A stretch of 64,000 bases of DNA from Brevibacillus panacihumi (GTDB taxonomy: Bacteria; Bacillota; Bacilli; Brevibacillales; Brevibacillaceae), in the NCBI RefSeq assembly GCF_003710985.1, contig NZ_RHHT01000002.1, positions 372,001-436,000 of the forward strand. The letters run 5' to 3'. The first letter of the stretch is position 1, and every line of letters starts with the position of its first letter. The translations under genes were made by a program, and so were the position numbers. Shown here in pieces: positions 57,494-64,000 of the stretch. The notes beneath the pieces were generated by a model. The model searched no databases, was not told where the DNA came from, and worked only from the letters and a program-made list of their open reading frames with translations.

Positions 57494-58330
57494 ATGCAAG
57501 AAAATCAACAGGGACAACTCATCTATGTGGTCTCGGACTCCATCGGCGAGACAGCCGAACTCGTTGTTCGCGCAGGTGCCAGTCAGTTTGACCGATTCGT
57601 GATCGACATACAGAAGTATCCGTACATTGAAGATAAAGAATCCATCGACGAGATTATCGCGTCAGCCAAAGAGTCCAAGGCAATGATTGTCTTCACGATC
57701 GTCGTACCGGAACTCAACTCCTACATTATCGAACAGGCTGCCCGTTACGGGATTCCGGCCATCGATGTCATGGGACCGGTCATGCAGACGTTGCAGAACA
57801 TGCTGCAAGAACCTCCGACGGGGAAACCGGGATTGGTCCGCAGGCTGGACGAAGAGTATTTTCGCAAGGTGGACGCGATTGAGTTCGCTGTCAAATACGA
57901 TGATGGGCGCGATCCGCGGGGACTGCTGCGGGCTGATGTTGTGCTGATCGGCGTCTCGCGCACCTCCAAGACACCGCTGTCCATGTATTTGGCAAACAAA
58001 AGGCTGAAAGTGGCCAATGTACCCCTCGTACCCGAGGTGGAGCCGCCCGAGGAGTTGTTCGCGCTGCCTCCGGAACGATGTATCGGACTGACGATCAATC
58101 CGGAGCAGTTGAATGGAATTCGCACAGAGAGACTAAAAGCCCTAGGACTTACCGCTCAGGCGAACTATGCGAATCTGGAGCGCATCGAGGAAGAATTGGC
58201 CTACTCCAAGCGGATTATCGAGCGACTCGGCTGCCCGGTCATTGACGTTTCCAACAAGGCAGTGGAGGAGACGGCCAATATCATTCTGGAGATCATACGG
58301 AAAAATAAACTGCGCAAAGATCGAAAATAG
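57494..58330 (+). CDS. ppsR: Pyruvate, phosphate dikinase regulatory-like protein (DUF299)
   Basis: Bifunctional kinase/phosphorylase family protein of 278 residues (YqfL in Bacillus). It begins with VVSDSIGETAELVVRAG and has the P-loop-like GVSRTSKTPLSMYLANKR. It may regulate PPDK or PEP synthase, or modulate CcpN itself, which is known for Bacillus YqfL as a positive modulator. It is co-transcribed with ccpN (11-base gap). Confidence 0.92.
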   Translation: MQENQQGQLIYVVSDSIGETAELVVRAGASQFDRFVIDIQKYPYIEDKESIDEIIASAKESKAMIVFTIVVPELNSYIIEQAARYGIPAIDVMGPVMQTLQNMLQEPPTGKPGLVRRLDEEYFRKVDAIEFAVKYDDGRDPRGLLRADVVLIGVSRTSKTPLSMYLANKRLKVANVPLVPEVEPPEELFALPPERCIGLTINPEQLNGIRTERLKALGLTAQANYANLERIEEELAYSKRIIERLGCPVIDVSNKAVEETANIILEIIRKNKLRKDRK

Positions 58331-58460
58331 GTCAAAGGAAGGAATTTGACGTTTTTTGTAGAAAATGAGTATGAGCATACGCGAAATGGGGATGGCGGCA
58401 AGCGTTTACCGTTCGCAGAAATGTGGCAAAGTAGAAATGTAAAAAGAAGTGTGCGCCTAA

Positions 58461-58489
58461 GAAGGAAATTGACGAATTTTGACGAATAA
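58461..58489 (+). promoter_or_regulatory. SigH promoter of dnaG-sigA
   Basis: GAAGGAAAT (58461-58469), 11 bases, GACGAATAA (58481-58489) match the SigH consensus RnAGGAwww-N11-RnnGAATww at every position. It overlaps the SigA promoter described separately. Confidence 0.7.
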
Positions 58490-58497
58490 CTTATTCT
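58469..58497 (+). promoter_or_regulatory. SigA promoter of dnaG-sigA
   Basis: TTGACG (58469-58474), 17 bases, TATTCT (58492-58497). It shares its bases with the SigH site. Confidence 0.6.
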
Positions 58498-58526
58498 GCG
58501 ATTCTCCTTTAAGAGGTGAATGAAAG

Positions 58527-60395
58527 ATGGCTGGTCACACTTCGGATGAATGGATCAATCAAGTGCGTACCGCTGTCGACATCATTGACGTCGTAGGAGA
58601 GTACGTGCAACTGAAAAAAAGCGGACGTGCCTATTTAGGCTTGTGCCCGTTTCACTCAGAAAAGAGCCCTTCCTTCAACGTCAATGCTGAAAGACAGTTT
58701 TATCATTGCTTTGGTTGTGGAGCAGGTGGGGATGTCTTTTCCTTTTTAATGAATATCGAGCAGCTGACGTTCCCCGAAGCCCTGCACAAGCTGGCGGAGC
58801 GTGCAGGCATCGAGGTGCCAAGGCTCCAAAGTCATGAAGGAGAGGATTCACCGGAGAAAAGACTGAGACAGGTCATGCTGGAGGCGCATCAATTCGCCGC
58901 CAATCTGTATCAGTACGTCTTGAAGGAGACCCCCTACGGGGCAGAGGCGTTGAAGTATCTCACCCGACGCGGAATGTCTGCTGAGACCTTGGCTGAATTT
59001 CAAATTGGCTTCGCTCCGGACTCCTGGGATTTCCTTACCCAATTCCTGTCCAAGAGAGATTTTTCGCTGGATGTGATGGTAGAAGCGGGACTGTTGGCCA
59101 AAAGCGATTCAGGCAAGATCTTTGATCGCTTCCGCGGCCGTGTCATGTTCCCCATCCATGATACCCAGGGAAATGTCATTGGATTCGGCGGAAGGCTGCT
59201 GGATACCTCGCAAGCCAAATCACAACCGAAGTATCTGAACAGCCCGGAAAGTCCACTGTTCAACAAAAGCGCCACCCTTTTCAATTTGCACCGTGCCCGC
59301 CCAAACATAAGAAAAAAAAAGCAGGCATTGTTGTTTGAAGGATATGTAGACGTGGTGTCTGCTTGGCAGGCGGGTTTTCCTCTGGGAATTGCCACATTGG
59401 GGACAGCATTGACCGAACAGCAGGCCCGGATCATCCGGCGCAATGTGGATTCCATCGTTCTGTGTTACGACGGTGATGCAGCAGGTCAGGAAGCGACCAG
59501 CAAGGCAATTCACATCTTGCAAAAAGTCGGTCTGAAAGTGCGGGTAGCCCCCTTGCCACAAGGGACGGACCCGGACGACTACATCCGGCAGCATGGAGCG
59601 GAGGCCTTCTCCCAGCAGGTTTTGCTGCAGGCGATGCCGATTACCGCGTTTCGACTGAAACATTTGCGAAGCCAGTACGTAATACACGATGAGACAGACA
59701 AGGCCGGTTTGATTGCCAAGGCGCTGGAGATCATCAACGAGCTGGACAGCCCGGTCGAACGGGATTTGTATCAACGCCAATTGGCGGAAGAGTACTCTCT
59801 CTCCCTGAATGATTTGAAATGGGAGTCCAAACGGGTTTACAGGCAACAAAAAAGTGAACAGCAAAGGGATAAAGTAGCGTCAGCATGGAATAATAGTATA
59901 AATAATGGCAAAGTTACGCTCGCGAAAACATTGCAGCCTGCATACATCACAGCGGAGCGCATGCTGCTTTACTACATGATGCGCAACGAAGAGATCGCTA
60001 CTCGCGTCCAACAAGAGTGTAACGCCCATTTTCAGGTGGACGAACACGATGCGTTGGCCGCGTACTTGTACGCCTATTACGCAGAGGGAAACCCTGAGGA
60101 CCCCGGAAAGTTTATACATTATGTGCAGGACGATTCATTAAAGCAATTAGCCTCGGGATTGGCCATGATGGAGTGCAAGGAAGACGTATCTGATCAGGAG
60201 ATCGGCGACTACATCAAACAAGTGAATAACTACCCGAAGCGTGCCGAGTTGGAACGATTGCGCGAAGAGCAGCGGAGCTTACACCTCCAAGCAACCGCAG
60301 CGGACAGCGAGGATGCGCGCAAACAACTGGAAATTCAAGCAGCCGTTACAGGGATGAAGATTCTTGCATTGGAAAATGCTTTAAAAGAAGGGTAG
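58527..60395 (+). CDS. dnaG: DNA primase
   Basis: Makes RNA primers for replication. The 622 residues have the CHC2 zinc finger (CPFHSEKSPSFNVN, YHCFGCGAGGDV), the primase core with FRGRVMFPIHDTQGNVIGFG, the TOPRIM domain (LLFEGYVDVVSAW, CYDGDAAGQEAT) and a C-terminal helicase-binding domain. The ATG follows AAGAGGTGA. It lies in an operon with sigA as in Bacillus; rpsU lies elsewhere in the window. Confidence 0.97.
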   Translation: MAGHTSDEWINQVRTAVDIIDVVGEYVQLKKSGRAYLGLCPFHSEKSPSFNVNAERQFYHCFGCGAGGDVFSFLMNIEQLTFPEALHKLAERAGIEVPRLQSHEGEDSPEKRLRQVMLEAHQFAANLYQYVLKETPYGAEALKYLTRRGMSAETLAEFQIGFAPDSWDFLTQFLSKRDFSLDVMVEAGLLAKSDSGKIFDRFRGRVMFPIHDTQGNVIGFGGRLLDTSQAKSQPKYLNSPESPLFNKSATLFNLHRARPNIRKKKQALLFEGYVDVVSAWQAGFPLGIATLGTALTEQQARIIRRNVDSIVLCYDGDAAGQEATSKAIHILQKVGLKVRVAPLPQGTDPDDYIRQHGAEAFSQQVLLQAMPITAFRLKHLRSQYVIHDETDKAGLIAKALEIINELDSPVERDLYQRQLAEEYSLSLNDLKWESKRVYRQQKSEQQRDKVASAWNNSINNGKVTLAKTLQPAYITAERMLLYYMMRNEEIATRVQQECNAHFQVDEHDALAAYLYAYYAEGNPEDPGKFIHYVQDDSLKQLASGLAMMECKEDVSDQEIGDYIKQVNNYPKRAELERLREEQRSLHLQATAADSEDARKQLEIQAAVTGMKILALENALKEG

Positions 60396-60429
60396 CTTCC
60401 GATCATTCCCGGGGAAGGAGGGATAGTAG

Positions 60430-61554
60430 ATGAACAAGCAAAACATCACTTCTGACATGGAAGCAATGTCCATCGAACAAGTGAAGGAACAATTGGTCGA
60501 ATTAGGCAAGAAAAGAGGCGCGTTGTCGTACAAGGAAATTACTGATCGCCTAGCAGGATTTGAACAAGATTCAGATCAGATGGATGAGTTTTTTGAATAT
60601 CTGGGCGACCAGGGGATTGAGATAAGCAACGAAAGCGATGACGATGATGAACCGCATGAAATGCAGATGAAAGACGAAGACAACGAAGAATTCGACTTCG
60701 ATGATCTCTCCGTTCCACCCGGAATCAAGATCAATGACCCTGTACGCATGTATCTGAAGGAAATTGGTCGCGTTCCTCTGCTTTCCGCTGAAGAAGAGAT
60801 TAAATTGGCACTGCGTATTGAGCAGGGTGACGAGGAAGCGAAACGCCGACTGGCAGAAGCCAACCTGCGTCTCGTCGTCTCCATCGCCAAGCGTTATGTC
60901 GGCCGCGGCATGCTGTTCCTGGATCTCATTCAGGAAGGGAACATGGGCTTGATCAAGGCGGTCGAGAAATTCGATTATCGAAAAGGCTTCAAATTCAGTA
61001 CGTACGCCACATGGTGGATTCGTCAGGCAATCACGCGTGCTATTGCCGATCAGGCACGGACGATCCGCATTCCGGTGCATATGGTGGAAACGATCAACAA
61101 GCTCATTCGGGTATCACGACAGCTTTTGCAGGAATTGGGCAGAGAACCGATGCCGGAAGAGATTGCGGAAAAAATGGATTTAACGCCGGAAAAAGTTCGC
61201 GAAATCATGAAAATCGCGCAGGAGCCTGTCTCGTTGGAAACACCGATCGGAGAAGAAGACGATTCCCATCTGGGAGACTTTATCGAAGATCAGGATGCAT
61301 TGGAGCCATCCGATGCGGCAGCCTATGAGTTGTTGAAAGAGCAACTGGAAGATGTGCTGGATACGTTGACAGATCGAGAAGAGAATGTTCTGCGCTTGCG
61401 TTTTGGTCTGGATGACGGTCGTACACGAACGCTGGAAGAAGTGGGGAAAGTGTTTGGCGTAACCCGTGAGCGGATTCGTCAAATTGAAGCGAAAGCCCTG
61501 CGAAAACTTCGTCATCCAAGTAGAAGCAAACGCTTAAAAGATTTCCTCGAATAA
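60430..61554 (+). CDS. sigA: Primary sigma factor SigA
   Basis: Vegetative RNA polymerase sigma factor of 374 residues. Region 1.1 is followed by an acidic stretch ([20 protein letters not shown]), region 1.2 ([20 protein letters not shown]), region 2 ([20 protein letters not shown]), region 3 and region 4 ([20 protein letters not shown]). It starts 34 bases after dnaG behind GGAAGGAGGG. A terminator follows. Confidence 0.98.
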   Translation: MNKQNITSDMEAMSIEQVKEQLVELGKKRGALSYKEITDRLAGFEQDSDQMDEFFEYLGDQGIEISNESDDDDEPHEMQMKDEDNEEFDFDDLSVPPGIKINDPVRMYLKEIGRVPLLSAEEEIKLALRIEQGDEEAKRRLAEANLRLVVSIAKRYVGRGMLFLDLIQEGNMGLIKAVEKFDYRKGFKFSTYATWWIRQAITRAIADQARTIRIPVHMVETINKLIRVSRQLLQELGREPMPEEIAEKMDLTPEKVREIMKIAQEPVSLETPIGEEDDSHLGDFIEDQDALEPSDAAAYELLKEQLEDVLDTLTDREENVLRLRFGLDDGRTRTLEEVGKVFGVTRERIRQIEAKALRKLRHPSRSKRLKDFLE

Positions 61555-61571
61555 CCGATATATGTTATGTG

Positions 61572-61605
61572 GCCTACGTATAGCCGACGTAGGCTTTACT
61601 TTTTT
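61572..61605 (+). terminator. Intrinsic terminator after sigA
   Basis: GCCTACGT/ACGTAGGC, 8 bp, loop ATAGCCG, then TTTACTTTTTT. Confidence 0.8.
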
Positions 61606-61647
61606 CTTGACCCGGATGAAAGCGGGTCATAAAAAGGAGGGGCAGCG

Positions 61648-62574
61648 TTGGACGACCAGCGCAAGCGAACCATTATAGCCGAGATCGAAAATTGGCGGCG
61701 AAATCACCTGCTGCCTGAACATTACTGCATTTTCCTCTTGAATCTCTATACGGAAGGGGAACGACCTGCCTCTCCCTCATCTCCCGTAAAGCAAGGGAAA
61801 AGTGGAAAAGAAGCGGTGATGACGCAGTCAGGATCAGCATGGGGCAAAGGAAACGCTGCAGATACGGGATATGCCTATGTAAGGCGGGAGGTATCGCCTG
61901 TCACCGGAAAAATGGTGATGGCCTGGCTTCTCGGTGCCCTCGTCATCGCTGGTTTGATCTTGCTTGCTTTTCATTTTAACCGTTTTCAAACCCCAATGCA
62001 AATTGCCATCTTTGCCTGTTTCGCACTGGTTTTCTATATATTGGCATTCGCTCTTCGCCGTTCTGCGCCGCCACTGACGCACCTTTTCCTGGGTTTATGT
62101 TTTGTGATTCTCGTCGCAGGCGGAATCTATATCATCCAGAAACTGGATGGTTCTGTTGCCTTGATCCTCATGTACCTGGGATTGCTTTGCGTGCTGTTAT
62201 GCGCCAGCGCGTTTGTTTTTGGATTTACGTACCTGCTGTATTGCGGTATGCTTGGATTGGCTCTGATATACGGAGTTGCAACGACAGAGCGGGTAGGCGA
62301 AGCGTATAGCTGGTGGAAAGCCGAGCTGTACTGGGTGCCTATGGCTTGCATGCTGACAGGGGTCGGCTTTATGATGCATCAGGCAAATCCGAAATGGGCG
62401 GGCGTTTTTGCGATGTGCGGTCTGCTCTGCTTTTTTGGAGCGGAAATCCAGTCTCTTTACATACCGGAGGCACAGCGGGATTTGATTCAGCTTTTGCTGT
62501 TCATCAAGGTGTTTTTGGCATCCGCGTTCTTTTTCCTCACCCGGGGATACTGGTATGCCTGGCTGAGATTGTAA
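61648..62574 (+). CDS. Multi-spanning membrane protein, unknown
   Basis: Protein of 308 residues I do not recognise. A soluble N-terminus of about 85 residues (EIENWRRNHLLPEHYCIFLL) resembles the start of DUF2157-type membrane proteins; about eight hydrophobic helices follow from residue 90 to the end. TTG 61648 has AAAAGGAGGGG upstream. It is followed by a tiny membrane protein and is separated from sigA by a terminator. Confidence 0.78.
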   Translation: MDDQRKRTIIAEIENWRRNHLLPEHYCIFLLNLYTEGERPASPSSPVKQGKSGKEAVMTQSGSAWGKGNAADTGYAYVRREVSPVTGKMVMAWLLGALVIAGLILLAFHFNRFQTPMQIAIFACFALVFYILAFALRRSAPPLTHLFLGLCFVILVAGGIYIIQKLDGSVALILMYLGLLCVLLCASAFVFGFTYLLYCGMLGLALIYGVATTERVGEAYSWWKAELYWVPMACMLTGVGFMMHQANPKWAGVFAMCGLLCFFGAEIQSLYIPEAQRDLIQLLLFIKVFLASAFFFLTRGYWYAWLRL

Positions 62575-62600
62575 CGAGAATGATACTAGAGGTGACAGAA

Positions 62601-62765
62601 GTGGATAGCAAGTGGTGGGTATTGCTCGGGGTTGTCCTTACCGGTATTCTGCTGGCAGCAGAAACGGTGTTGAAGGTCTTGTCGGTCCCGACCTACAATG
62701 CAGGATATATATTGGCAGCGGTCTCCTTTTTGGGAGCGATGATTATCGGAACACGTCGAAAATAA
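62601..62765 (+). CDS. Small membrane protein, unknown
   Basis: A 54-residue protein with two hydrophobic helices (WWVLLGVVLTGILLAAETVL and YILAAVSFLGAMIIG), ending in RRK. GTG 62601 has GAGGTG about 6 bases upstream; an in-frame ATG at 62580 lacks a ribosome site. It probably shares the transcript of the preceding membrane protein. Its terminator starts inside its last codons. Confidence 0.65.
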   Translation: MDSKWWVLLGVVLTGILLAAETVLKVLSVPTYNAGYILAAVSFLGAMIIGTRRK

Positions 62766-62778
62766 AGACGTGTTTTTT
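62751..62778 (+). terminator. Intrinsic terminator overlapping the small membrane protein
   Basis: ACACGTC/GACGTGT, 7 bp, 9-base loop containing the stop codon, then a T run. Confidence 0.75.
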
Positions 62779-62815
62779 CTTTTGGAAAATACAACACATC
62801 TGGCAAACGATGGTG

Positions 62816-62850
62816 TATAATGGTTTTTAGAATTCTGAACAAACGCTCAG
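62816..62850 (+). promoter_or_regulatory. -10 box and possible operator ahead of the acyl-CoA dehydrogenase
   Basis: TATAAT (62816-62821) is perfect, but no -35 is visible. Fourteen bases on, CTGAACAAACGCTCAG (62835-62850) is a partial palindrome (CTGAnC-N4-GnTCAG), placed where a TetR-type repressor could act. Confidence 0.4.
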
Positions 62851-62908
62851 TCGAAATGACCAACATCATGTCCAGCAAGCTGTAAAGCGTTTACATGGAG
62901 GGGTGAAG

Positions 62909-64000
62909 ATGAACTTCGATTTGACATCCGAACAACAAATGTTGAAAAAGGTCATGCGAGAGTTCGCCGACGAAGTCGTGGCACCGGGAGCGGATGAGCG
63001 GGACAAAACCAAGCAGTTCCCTGTCGAAATTTTTCGTCAACTGGCGGACTTGAATGTGATGGGCCTTCCTTTTCCTGAGGAATACGGGGGTGCTGGCGCT
63101 GATGCGATCAGCTTTGCCATTGTGGTGGAGGAATTAAGCCGGGCGTGCGGCTCGACTGGCATTACCTATTCAGCCCACATTTCGCTTGGAGGCGCGCCGA
63201 TTCACCTGTTTGGGACAGAGGAGCAAAAGCGAAAATACTTGACGAAAATCTGCAGCGGGGAGAGCATGGGAGCGTTTGGATTGACGGAGCCCAATGCAGG
63301 GTCGGATGCAGGAGGAACGAAAACAACGGCTGTACGCCATGATCAGGAATGGGTGATCAACGGTTCCAAATGCTTTATTACCAACGCCTCGTATGCTTCC
63401 TTCCTGGCCTTGACGGCGGTGACAGAAAAAGAAAAAGGGTCGCGCGGCATCACAGCGTTTATCGTGCCGACTGACGCCCCTGGCTTTACGGTACTGGCGA
63501 ATTACGAGAAGCTGGGCCTGCACAGCTCCAACACAACGGAGCTTGTCCTGGAAAATGTGCGGGTACCGGAGGAAAATATCCTCGGCGTTCAGGGAGAGGG
63601 TTTCAAGCAGTTCCTGATCACGCTGGATGGAGGCAGGATCGGGATTGGGGCGATGGCTGTCGGAATTGCTCAGGCAGCTTACGAGAAAGCGCTGCAATAC
63701 GCCAAGCAACGGACTGCTTTTGGCAATACGCTAAGCCACTTCCAGGCGATACAGCACAAGCTTGCCGACATGGCGATGCAAATCGAGCTTGCCCGCAGCA
63801 TGGTCTACAAGGCGGCATGGCTGAAAGAGCAGGGCAGGAGCTTTACGAAGGAGGCGGCAATGGCCAAGCTATACGCTTCCGAGGTTGCGATGTCGGCGAC
63901 GCACCAGGCCATTCAGATCCATGGGGGTTACGGGTATATGCGCGAATACCAGGTAGAGCGCTTTTTCCGTGACGCCAGGCTGCTGGAAATCGGCGAGGGT
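62909..64000 (+). CDS. Acyl-CoA dehydrogenase (cut by right edge)
   Basis: FAD-dependent enzyme of fatty acid or branched-chain amino acid breakdown, 364 codons visible. The N-terminal helical domain (FDLTSEQQMLKKVMREFA), the family signature GAFGLTEPNAGSDAGG and the C-terminal FAD motif QIHGGYGYMREYQVERFFRD are present, and the frame is open at 64000. It resembles short-chain enzymes such as MmgC, but the substrate is not certain. ATG 62909 lies behind GGAGGGG. Only a few C-terminal residues should be missing. Confidence 0.94.
   Translation, partial: MNFDLTSEQQMLKKVMREFADEVVAPGADERDKTKQFPVEIFRQLADLNVMGLPFPEEYGGAGADAISFAIVVEELSRACGSTGITYSAHISLGGAPIHLFGTEEQKRKYLTKICSGESMGAFGLTEPNAGSDAGGTKTTAVRHDQEWVINGSKCFITNASYASFLALTAVTEKEKGSRGITAFIVPTDAPGFTVLANYEKLGLHSSNTTELVLENVRVPEENILGVQGEGFKQFLITLDGGRIGIGAMAVGIAQAAYEKALQYAKQRTAFGNTLSHFQAIQHKLADMAMQIELARSMVYKAAWLKEQGRSFTKEAAMAKLYASEVAMSATHQAIQIHGGYGYMREYQVERFFRDARLLEIGEG

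Overview
The window is a chromosomal segment of an endospore-forming Firmicute, most probably Brevibacillus or a close Paenibacillaceae relative. I infer this from gene content and order: the backbone is the Bacillus yqe/yqf housekeeping cluster (comEC, holA, rpsT, gpr, spoIIP, yqxA, lepA, hemW, hrcA-grpE-dnaK-dnaJ, prmA, rsmE, mtaB, rpsU, yqeY, yqeZ, floA, yqfC, yqfD, phoH, ybeY, dgkA, cdd, era, yqzL, recO, glyQS, ccpN, ppsR, dnaG, sigA). It is interrupted by blocks that Bacillus subtilis does not have at these places. Ribosome binding sites are strong and GTG/TTG starts are frequent. Species identity is not proven by the sequence.

Layout. 1-5.3 kb: comEA (cut by the left edge), asnB and, divergently, comEC. 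5.3-7.0 kb: an ECF sigma factor with its own ECF-type promoter, an anti-sigma with a poly-Asp tail, and an unassigned, highly folded RNA-like intergenic region. 7.0-11.4 kb: holA, rpsT (opposite strand), then the spore genes gpr, spoIIP and yqxA. 11.5-24 kb: an accessory block between yqxA and lepA, holding an oppDFABC oligopeptide importer, an M24 proline peptidase, a cobalamin riboswitch with btuFCD, a second ECF sigma/anti-sigma pair, and a very small holin-like toxin gene facing a convergent sRNA (candidate type I toxin-antitoxin).

24-36.3 kb: lepA, hemW, a CIRCE-controlled heat shock operon, then prmA-rsmE-mtaB-nudix-deoC. 36.4-43.1 kb: lrgAB, a Na/Pi symporter, an RlmI-type methyltransferase, ddl, murF and a HIT protein. 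43.2-53.4 kb: rpsU-yqeY, nfeD-like yqeZ, floA, sporulation genes yqfC-yqfD, phoH, ybeY, dgkA, cdd, era, yqzL and recO in tight succession. 53.4-56.7 kb: a glycine-type T-box and glyQS. 56.8-61.6 kb: ccpN (no canonical start codon in its reading frame), ppsR, and dnaG-sigA behind overlapping SigH and SigA promoters. 61.6-64 kb: two membrane proteins of unknown function and an acyl-CoA dehydrogenase cut by the right edge.

The genes mostly serve information processing (replication, translation, RNA modification), protein quality control and sporulation. The accessory block adds nutrient import (peptides, B12) and stress signalling. The strongest leads for something undescribed are the folded RNA region at 6809-6992, the toxin/sRNA locus at 23569-23915 and the unusual start of ccpN. 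No CRISPR array, prophage, insertion sequence, tRNA or rRNA was seen.
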